From positions 1-21,544 of the forward strand of contig DAHWSH010000001.1 of NCBI GenBank assembly GCA_027338645.1: a stretch of DNA of 21,544 nt, read 5' to 3'. Shown here in pieces: positions 16,389-21,544 of the stretch. This DNA is from JAJZIH01 sp021785265 (GTDB taxonomy: Bacteria > Pseudomonadota > Gammaproteobacteria > JAKAQQ01). Position 1 is the first letter of the stretch; each line of letters opens with the position of its first letter. Below the pieces are notes generated by a model. That model did not search any database and was not told the DNA's origin. It saw only the letters and a list, made by a program, of their open reading frames with translations. The position numbers and the translations under genes were made by a program.

Positions 16389-17212
16389 CCGACATCAGCC
16401 GCAGCAACCGGAAGCGCTACCGGGCGAGCCCCATGGTCCGGAAATACCGGGGACCAAGCGGACTTTTCCCCGCCGAGACCCAGATCCTGGCGGCGCTCGC
16501 CCCCACGATCCACAAGCGCCCGGTGCTCGACCTCGGCGTGGGCACCGGCCGGACGGCTCCGGATCTCGCGACTCTCAGTGGTGACTATCTCGGCCTCGAC
16601 TATGCGCCCCGCATGATCCAGGCCGCCCGCAAGGCGCACCCGGATCTCCGTTTCGCCCCCGGCGACGCCCGCAACCTGGCCCACCTCCCCGCGGAGCATT
16701 TCGCGCTCGTCCTCTTTTCTTTCAACGGCCTCGACTATATCGACCACACAGGACGCATGCGGGCGCTGGCCGAGATCCGGCGCGTGCTGGCCCCCGGCGG
16801 CTATTTCGTCTTCTCGAGCCACAATGCCGCCTTCACCGCGCCTCCGCCCTACGCCCGCAGCCGTTTCGTGCCCTCCCCCAACCCCCTGCGTACACTCGTG
16901 CGCCTCGGCCACTACCTCATGGGCTGTCTCCACTACCTCAGGCTGCGCCCGGCGCTTCGGGAGGGGGCGGACTGGAGCCTCAGGGTCGTGGGCGAGCGCA
17001 ACTTTTCGGTCGTGGCCTACCACATCCGGCCACAATCCCAGGTCGCGGAACTCGAAACCGCCGGATTTTCGACCGAGGCACTTTATGCCTTCACCGGCGA
17101 AGGAGTCTCCCCCGAGAAGACCGAATCTTTGCCCTGGATCTACTATCTGGCCCGAAAGCCACCCCGGGACGGGTCGCGCCACCCCCCGGATGCGGCTTTT
17201 CGCCTACGATAG
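16385..17212 (+). CDS. Class I SAM-dependent methyltransferase
   Basis: 275 residues. The SAM-binding motif I is VLDLGVGTG (47-55), followed by YLGLDYAPRMIQAARKAHPD, with the acidic ribose ligand in LGLDYA, FAPGDARNL, and the post-motif segment RVLAPGGYFVFSSHN. This is a Methyltransf_11/25-type small-molecule enzyme; the substrate is not evident. The region from about 150 to 230 is unlike generic family members and probably forms the substrate cap. The ATG overlaps the FemAB-like gene stop (ATGA), placing it in the same polycistronic message; methylation of a glycan or lipid is the contextual inference. An outer-membrane protein gene starts 24 bases after its stop. Confidence 0.87.
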   Translation: MTDISRSNRKRYRASPMVRKYRGPSGLFPAETQILAALAPTIHKRPVLDLGVGTGRTAPDLATLSGDYLGLDYAPRMIQAARKAHPDLRFAPGDARNLAHLPAEHFALVLFSFNGLDYIDHTGRMRALAEIRRVLAPGGYFVFSSHNAAFTAPPPYARSRFVPSPNPLRTLVRLGHYLMGCLHYLRLRPALREGADWSLRVVGERNFSVVAYHIRPQSQVAELETAGFSTEALYAFTGEGVSPEKTESLPWIYYLARKPPRDGSRHPPDAAFRLR

Positions 17213-17236
17213 GACCATCTCCGGGGAGGGGAAGCC

Positions 17237-17911
17237 ATGTCCAAACCCAGACTCCACCGTCTCGCCACGAGCCTTCTCGTTTGCTCTCTGCTTTCCGCTC
17301 CGGCTGTTCAGGCTGCGAGCTTTGGTCTTTCGGCCGATGCCGGAACGCCCGGGGTGGGCGCTGCAGTCTGGTTCCCCCTGGCGGGGAGCTTCCTCGACTT
17401 CCGGGTCGGTTTCAACACCCTCTCCTTCAATCACCCCTACACGAGCGGCGGCATCCGCTACGATACCCATGCGGTGCTCCGCAACCTGCCGCTCCTCGTC
17501 GACTGGTACCCTTTGGGTTTCGGTTTTCGCCTGACCGGAGGCGTCGTCTACAACGACAACCAGGCGAGCTTCCTCGCCACCTCCGAAAACGGAAGTTACA
17601 CGATCGATGGGACGAGTTATCCGGCAAGCCAGGTGAGCCCGCTTACCGGGAGCCTCAGCTATCCCCATCTCGCGCCCTACCTGGGTCTCGGCTTCGGCGA
17701 TCCTTTTTCGGGAGTGCTCCCGGTCTTCTTCAGCATCGACTTCGGGGCTTTCTACCAGCGCAGCGGGACGGTCACGCTCACCGATCCCCAGGCCGACTCC
17801 AATCCCGCCCTTGCCGCCGGGATCGCCGCCGAACAGGCCCAACTCCAGGCCTCGATCGGACGTTACCGCTGGTATCCGGTGGTGAGCCTCGGACTCGGTT
17901 TCAGCTTCTGA
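17237..17911 (+). CDS. Outer-membrane beta-barrel protein, function unknown
   Basis: 224 residues with a clear Sec signal: basic start MSKPRLHR, hydrophobic core, and a predicted cleavage after VQA (residue 26). The mature part alternates short amphipathic strands rich in aromatic residues and Gly, and the last residues GLGFSF end in Phe, the beta-signal read by the BAM machinery. The size suits an eight- to ten-strand barrel. A GGGGAGGGG ribosome site precedes the ATG. It follows the methyltransferase after 24 bases on the same strand and may be the last gene of the mutS-flippase transcript. Its final 11 bases overlap the 3' end of manC on the opposite strand. No specific family is recognised; a porin, adhesin or structural role are all possible. 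Confidence 0.82.
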   Translation: MSKPRLHRLATSLLVCSLLSAPAVQAASFGLSADAGTPGVGAAVWFPLAGSFLDFRVGFNTLSFNHPYTSGGIRYDTHAVLRNLPLLVDWYPLGFGFRLTGGVVYNDNQASFLATSENGSYTIDGTSYPASQVSPLTGSLSYPHLAPYLGLGFGDPFSGVLPVFFSIDFGAFYQRSGTVTLTDPQADSNPALAAGIAAEQAQLQASIGRYRWYPVVSLGLGFSF

Positions 17912-19373
17912 CGAAGGTGGCTCCGGGATCCGACGTGCGCCCCCAGACATCGTCGAAACGGACGATGTCGTCCTCCCCGAGATACTCCCCGCTCTGGACC
18001 TCGATCACGACCAGGTCCACGAGACCGGGGTTGGACAGACGGTGGCGGGTGCCCGCCGGGATATAGGTCGACTCGTCGATCCGGAGCAGGCGCTTTTGGC
18101 CATCCTGCTCGACCTCCGCCGTTCCCGCCACGACGACCCAGTGCTCACTCCGGTGGTGGTGCATCTGGAGCGAGAGGGCGGAGCGGGGCTTCACCTGGAG
18201 ACGCTTGATCTTGAAGCGGGATCCCTCCTCGAGCACGGTATAGCTCCCCCACGGCCGGTGGACCTCGCGGTGGCGCAGGGTGGACTCGTGACCGGCCACC
18301 TTGAGATCCGCGACCAAGGCCTTGACCTCGTCGACCCGCTCCCGGTGGGCGACCAGGAGGGCGTCTTCCGTATCGACCACGACGAGATCGCGGACCCCCA
18401 CGAGGGCGGCCAGGCGTTTCGGGCTCTGGACGTAGCAATCCTCGCTCTCCACGGCATGCACCAGGCCCGCGGTCCGGTTCCCCCGGGGATCCGGATCGGT
18501 GAGTCCGGCCAGCGCGCTCCACGAGCCGATGTCGCTCCATCCGAAGTCCGCGGGGACGACCGCGATCCGGCCCGAGCGTTCCATGAGTGCATAATCGATC
18601 GAGAGATCCGGCACCCCGGCGAAACTTTCGGCATCGAGCGTGACGGGATCCCCTCCGTCCCCGAAGCCCGGTGAATGCGCCACCGCCCGCTCGACCCCCG
18701 CCAGGAGATCCGGCGCATGGGCCCGGAGTTCGTCGAGGAAGACATCGACCCTGAAGCAGAAGATCCCGGCGTTCCAGAAGAAGCGGCCGGAGCGGACGAA
18801 CTCCAAGGCCTGCTCGGCCGGGGGTTTCTCGATGAAACGCAGGACCCGACTGCCCGCCACCTCGAGATAGCCGTAGCGCGTCTCGGGCGCATCCGGCCGG
18901 ACACCGAAGGTGACGAGTCGACCGTCTTGTGCCAGTGCGACGGCCTGATCCACCGCGCGGGCGAAGGCGTCTCCCTCGCGGATCAGGTGATCGGCCGGCA
19001 GTACGAGGAGCGAAGTTGCAGGACCCCGGTGCCGGCTGGCCCACAGGGCAGCGGCCGCCAGCGAGGGGCCGGTGTTCCGGGAAACCGGCTCCAAGAGAAA
19101 GGGAGTCGCCAGACGGCCCGGGTTCACGGATTCGTATTCGTCACGGCTCTTGAAGAGGAGCTCTTTGTGGGTCACGGTCAGGATCTCGGTCACCCGAGAG
19201 AGTCCAGCCGCCCGCTGGAAGGTTTCCTGGAGCAGGCTCCGCCCGTGTGCGAGCCTAAGAAACGGCTTCGGATGCTCCGAACGCGAGAGCGGCCAGAGCC
19301 GGGTTCCGGCACCACCGGAGAGGATCACCGGCAGGAACGGTCCCGTCTGCCCCCCGGGTTTTTCACCATCCAT
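17901..19373 (-). CDS. manC: Mannose-1-phosphate guanylyltransferase / mannose-6-phosphate isomerase (bifunctional)
   Basis: 490 residues, the standard length of the two-domain ManC/AlgA/CpsB type. The nucleotidyltransferase motif ILSGGAGTRLWPLSR is at 17-31, with FIEKP and NAGIFCFRVD further on. The C-terminal type II isomerase cupin shows RPWGSYTVLEEGSRFKIKRL, then LSLQMHHHRSEHWVVVAGTA with metal-binding His and Glu residues, and ends with YLGEDDIVRFDDVWGR. Together the domains turn fructose-6-phosphate-derived mannose-6-phosphate into GDP-mannose (with a phosphomannomutase), for capsule, LPS or exopolysaccharide. GGAG lies seven bases before the ATG. It follows a methyltransferase gene on the same strand after 69 bases and converges on the outer-membrane protein gene. 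A supply role for the neighbouring glycan cluster is likely. Confidence 0.95.
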   Translation of the reverse strand: MDGEKPGGQTGPFLPVILSGGAGTRLWPLSRSEHPKPFLRLAHGRSLLQETFQRAAGLSRVTEILTVTHKELLFKSRDEYESVNPGRLATPFLLEPVSRNTGPSLAAAALWASRHRGPATSLLVLPADHLIREGDAFARAVDQAVALAQDGRLVTFGVRPDAPETRYGYLEVAGSRVLRFIEKPPAEQALEFVRSGRFFWNAGIFCFRVDVFLDELRAHAPDLLAGVERAVAHSPGFGDGGDPVTLDAESFAGVPDLSIDYALMERSGRIAVVPADFGWSDIGSWSALAGLTDPDPRGNRTAGLVHAVESEDCYVQSPKRLAALVGVRDLVVVDTEDALLVAHRERVDEVKALVADLKVAGHESTLRHREVHRPWGSYTVLEEGSRFKIKRLQVKPRSALSLQMHHHRSEHWVVVAGTAEVEQDGQKRLLRIDESTYIPAGTRHRLSNPGLVDLVVIEVQSGEYLGEDDIVRFDDVWGRTSDPGATFVRS

Positions 19374-19442
19374 CCGTCATCTCCGGAAGTCCCCGGGTCA
19401 TCGTAATCCAGACCGCTGCCCGGAGAAAGCCCACGAATCCCA

Positions 19443-20273
19443 TCACCCCGACCCGTCCCTTCCGCCCGCGCGGGAAATCCCGGTCACCACCGGCACAAAC
19501 CAGACGGCATAGCCGGGCGGATGGGCGGAGGCGGCCATCATGTCCTCGAAGCACTCGACCGTCTCGTCGAAAGGCCGCCCGCTCACCTCCGAGATCAGCC
19601 GGGCATAACCGTCCCGCCAGGCCTCGAACAGCCGCCGGAGAAGGTCGCGGGGCGTCCGGAAACTGTCCACAATCACGTAGTTCACTTCGATCCTGGAAAA
19701 CCCGAGATCCTGGAGCCAGGCTGCGGCGTGGCGGCCGGTCTCGTAGTCGACCCCGGTCTTCTCCCGGAAAGCCCGCATGTTGGCCTGGAAGAACCCGTCG
19801 AGATCGTGACGGGTCGGGTGGAAGTGGAGCATGCCGTAGTCCTCGGCCAGAAGGTGGATCCGCCCGCCGGGTTTGAGGACGCGCGCGAGTTCGGCCACGG
19901 CACGGGCCGGTTCCGGCACCGACTGGAGCACATGGCGGCAGGCCACGAAATCGAAGGCGGCCTCCGGGAAGTCCAGGTGGAGGAGATCGCCCACCATAAA
20001 GCTCGCTCCCGGCACTCTGCGCGCGCGCAGCAGGGCGATCCGGGAAGGCAGGATGTCGATTCCCGTGACTGAAAGGTCGGGCCGGGCCGCAAGCAGGCGG
20101 ACGGTGAACTCGCCGGTCCCGCAACCGGCATCGAGGATTCGGGCCCCTTCTGGCAGCCCATAGTCCGCGACCAGCTTCGACTCGGCGGGCCAGATCGCCT
20201 CCGCCTGGGCGGCGAGATTGCGCGCCATGGATTCATCTTCCATCTGTTCTTTTTGGGGATTGGGATGAACCAT
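19443..20273 (-). CDS. Class I SAM-dependent methyltransferase (Methyltransf_25-type)
   Basis: 276 residues from the ATG at 20273; ATGs at 20243 and 20228 are alternatives, the last with a weak GGAAGA ribosome site. The early start was preferred because the segment EQMEDESMARNLAAQAEAIW looks like a conserved family N terminus. Motif I is ILDAGCGTGE (46-55), then VTGIDILPSRIALLRARR, FMVGDLLHLDFPEAAFDFV and the loop ARVLKPGGRIHLLAEDYG. The acceptor is unknown. It is probably the first gene of a unit with manC, since only 69 bases separate them and a strong -10 box lies just upstream. The N terminus is close to the predicted transcription start, so a very short leader is possible if the first ATG is used. 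Confidence 0.85.
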   Translation of the reverse strand: MVHPNPQKEQMEDESMARNLAAQAEAIWPAESKLVADYGLPEGARILDAGCGTGEFTVRLLAARPDLSVTGIDILPSRIALLRARRVPGASFMVGDLLHLDFPEAAFDFVACRHVLQSVPEPARAVAELARVLKPGGRIHLLAEDYGMLHFHPTRHDLDGFFQANMRAFREKTGVDYETGRHAAAWLQDLGFSRIEVNYVIVDSFRTPRDLLRRLFEAWRDGYARLISEVSGRPFDETVECFEDMMAASAHPPGYAVWFVPVVTGISRAGGRDGSG

Positions 20274-20297
20274 CGAGAGGAGCTCGGGGGAGGGTTC

Positions 20298-20303
20298 ATT
20301 ATA
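20298..20303 (-). promoter_or_regulatory. Perfect -10 box (TATAAT) for the methyltransferase-manC unit
   Basis: On the minus strand TATAAT reads from 20303 to 20298, in an intergenic region otherwise GC-rich. The -35 region is weak: ATGCAA with 16-nt spacing is the best match. A transcript would begin near 20291, only about 18 bases before the first candidate ATG of the methyltransferase gene. Confidence 0.5.
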
Positions 20304-20332
20304 GGCGGCCCCGGCGCTTTTGCATCTTGATG

Positions 20333-20338
20333 TAAGAT
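20333..20338 (+). promoter_or_regulatory. Possible -10 box for the ybjQ-family gene
   Basis: TAAGAT preceded by TG lies about 67 bases before the ybjQ start on the plus strand. No good -35 box stands at the right distance, so this rests on the hexamer and the divergent arrangement only. Confidence 0.25.
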
Positions 20339-20404
20339 CGGAACTCGACAGGGCGGGCCCGGAAACGGTCCCCACTAAACCCCAACACTCGGGAGGATCC
20401 TCAC

Positions 20405-20606
20405 ATGATGATCACCACAACGGAACAGGTCATCGGGCACCGCGTACGCGAGATGAAAGGCCAGGTCTTCGGCGTGGTCGTCCGCAGCCGGGGCCTCGGC
20501 GGCAACATCCTGGCCAGTCTGCGCTCGCTCGTAGGCGGAGAAATCACTGAATATACCGAAATGCTGGAGGAGGCTCGACGCCATGCCATCGACCGGATGC
20601 TGAATC
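20405..20606 (+). pseudogene. ybjQ: ybjQ-family (DUF74, YbjQ/UPF0145) gene truncated by an IS200/IS605-type element
   Basis: A well-placed GGGAGGA precedes an ATGATG start. The first 65 residues, MMITTTEQVIGHRVREMKGQ through LEEARRHAIDRM, match the YbjQ/UPF0145 family, which normally has about 105 residues. After the codon for Met65 or so, similarity stops and the frame runs into a transposon-end hairpin, then continues as unrelated sequence to a stop at 20729-20731. The last third of the domain, including the usual LGADAVVG-like strand, is missing. The gene is therefore most likely inactive, unless the other half lies beyond the element. The exact junction, between about 20597 and 20607, cannot be fixed without the uninterrupted homologue. 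Family function is uncertain; some describe the fold as heavy-metal-binding. Confidence 0.8.
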
Positions 20607-20760
20607 TCCCCACGGCTAAAGCCGGGGGGTTCGGTGCTGAGTTCGAGGGTCTTTCCAGCTCTCGCCACTATCGCGGAAGCGATGTGGTTACAACATCCGG
20701 AATCTTCCCTCGCCTCCCTACACCGCTTTGAGAAAGAGCCACTCTGTCTCTGGCGCCTCT
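20607..20760 (-). ncRNA. Predicted TnpB guide RNA (omega RNA) scaffold overlapping the tnpB 3' end
   Basis: TnpB nucleases of IS200/IS605 elements work with an RNA made from the 3' end of tnpB through the right end, with the guide copied from the flanking DNA. Here that RNA would run leftward from within tnpB, across the hairpin at 20628-20608, and take its guide from about 20587-20606 of ybjQ. The 5' limit given is arbitrary; only the position of the right-end hairpin relative to the stop is directly seen. Confidence 0.4.
20608..20628. repeat. Right-end hairpin of the IS200/IS605-type element
   Basis: CCCC-A-CGGC-TAAA-GCCG-GGGG forms an eight-base-pair stem with a single bulged A and a TAAA loop. 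An imperfect subterminal palindrome with a bulged base is the recognition structure for TnpA of IS200/IS605 elements and also lies in the 3' part of TnpB guide RNAs. It sits 40 bases beyond the tnpB stop, as expected. Confidence 0.82.
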
Positions 20761-21544
20761 GCCGGAAGCAGAAACGCCAAAGCTGGCGGGCAAACGCCCA
20801 CCCTTCGCAGCTTGTACCACACTGGACACCGCTTTACTCAGCAGCGATTCCACAGCACACCAGCCCGCACGGACCGATTCGGTGTCCAGCATCCAGATTC
20901 CACCGTCCTCGCGGACATGCAGACCCAGATACGCACTATACAAATCCCGCTGCGCATGAGCGCCGCACGAACAATCGTGCCAACGCTGACTCAACGGTTT
21001 CTTCACCACGGCTCCGCACTGACAGCTTTGCGAGAGTTTCGTGGTCCGGGTCGGGAACTCCACCACCTTGCCACCAGCACTTGCAGCCTTGCGACGGAGG
21101 TGATTCATGAATTCCCCAGGTGCCCGGTCGCGGACACTCTTGCCGAACATCCGCTGAAAGGCTTTATAACTCAATTTTTCCGCCATGACGGTATTACCCA
21201 GGGCAACGACGCGGTTAGCCAGCTTGCCGTGTTCCGACCGTCGGTAGGCGGCCAGCACCCGGTGCAATTCCCACAGTCTGGCCCGCAGGCGCAGGTACCC
21301 GTTGGTGAACACCCATTGCAGACGCTGACCATTGGCCGGTTTCTTGATGGTGCCGTTTCGGGGGTAGTTGTCTGGGTTGGATCGCCGCTTCGAGCGATCC
21401 ATGGCCCGCTGTATCCGGCGAATCGCTTTTTGCACGTTGGGCACGTTGGCGCAAAACTTTTCCAAAAAAGCATCTGTCTCGCTGACGGCGGCGATGGTGG
21501 ACGGGCCGATGTCGATGGCGCTTTTGCCCTGACGGATGGGATTT
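20668..21544 (-). CDS. tnpB: TnpB-type RNA-guided nuclease / IS605 OrfB, 5' part beyond window
   Basis: The frame is open from the window edge to TAG at 20670-20668 (about 291 residues seen). It enters with GKSAIDIGPSTIAAVS, where the Asp is the first RuvC catalytic residue. VVALGNTVMAEKLSYKAF carries the catalytic Glu, and HAQRDLYSAYLGLHV the final Asp. The zinc-finger section uses CQC and CSC pairs (SQSCQCGAVVKKPLSQRW, HDCSCGAHAQRD), one residue shorter per knuckle than the common CxxC; this form occurs in a known transposase subgroup. The C-terminal extension after the RuvC domain is long (over 80 residues) and low in conserved motifs. All three RuvC acidic residues are present, so the nuclease may be active. 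The wedge/REC N-terminal domains are outside the window. Confidence 0.9.
   Translation of the reverse strand, partial: NPIRQGKSAIDIGPSTIAAVSETDAFLEKFCANVPNVQKAIRRIQRAMDRSKRRSNPDNYPRNGTIKKPANGQRLQWVFTNGYLRLRARLWELHRVLAAYRRSEHGKLANRVVALGNTVMAEKLSYKAFQRMFGKSVRDRAPGEFMNHLRRKAASAGGKVVEFPTRTTKLSQSCQCGAVVKKPLSQRWHDCSCGAHAQRDLYSAYLGLHVREDGGIWMLDTESVRAGWCAVESLLSKAVSSVVQAAKGGRLPASFGVSASGRGARDRVALSQSGVGRRGKIPDVVTTSLPR

Larger units (their letters stand above)
20607..21544 (-). mobile_element. IS200/IS605-type (IS1341-like) element, right end and tnpB, left end outside window
   Basis: The element is recognised by its tnpB gene and a terminal palindrome. The tnpB 3' end points left, so the boundary near 20607 is the right end. 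The left end, and any tnpA transposase, lie past 21544. The insertion falls inside a ybjQ-family gene, which is cut after about 65 codons. No target-site duplication is expected for this single-strand transposition mechanism. Confidence 0.82.

Noticed and set aside
20607..20731. Extension of the ybjQ frame into the mobile element giving a 108-residue product
   Set aside because: Codons beyond the hairpin belong to the element end and the opposite strand of tnpB, and the YbjQ domain is incomplete.
1..21544. CRISPR array, tRNA, rRNA or riboswitch
   Set aside because: No spaced direct repeats, cloverleaf-like segments or known conserved RNA cores were seen when reading both strands.

Overview
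The window is GC-rich by eye, densely packed DNA from a Gram-negative bacterium. This is supported by a lipoprotein with a lipobox, an outer-membrane beta-barrel protein ending in Phe, and a ManC-type sugar-nucleotide enzyme. The gene mix fits a gammaproteobacterium or an Acidithiobacillia-like relative: a mutS and pncC neighbourhood, a copper ATPase with a MerR regulator, and a secreted S10 carboxypeptidase, a family usually active at acid pH. The taxon is an inference; no rRNA or tRNA gene is present to settle it.

Layout. (1) 2-2595: the 3' end of a MerR-family metal regulator overlaps (ATGA) a CopA-type copper-exporting P1B ATPase. (2) 2612-7201, minus strand: a secreted S10 serine carboxypeptidase, preceded by a large membrane Cache-HAMP-GAF-degenerate GGDEF-EAL protein. 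(3) 7538-9491, minus strand: a PEGA-like lipoprotein, then the pair pncC-thpR. (4) 9611-17911, plus strand: mutS is followed with no gap by a flippase, a sulfotransferase, a beta-propeller protein resembling glycoside hydrolases, a FemAB/GNAT-like transferase and a SAM methyltransferase. These are joined by ATGA overlaps, with one 11-nt overlap, and are followed after 24 nt by an outer-membrane protein. (5) 17901-20273, minus strand: manC and a second SAM methyltransferase behind a perfect TATAAT box. (6) 20405-21544: a ybjQ-family gene cut off after about 65 codons by the end of an IS200/IS605-type element. That end carries a terminal hairpin and a tnpB gene that runs off the window.

How the parts fit. 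Regions 4 and 5 look like part of a surface-glycan locus. ManC would supply GDP-mannose, the flippase would move a lipid-linked glycan across the inner membrane, and the sulfotransferase, FemAB-like enzyme and methyltransferase would decorate it. The propeller protein may bind or trim it. No glycosyltransferase, polymerase or export protein lies in the window, so the locus is either split or specialised for modification. The coupling of this cassette to mutS, and the tnpB insertion in ybjQ with its predicted guide RNA, are the two most interesting points. The latter gives a testable prediction, because the guide would be copied from ybjQ itself.
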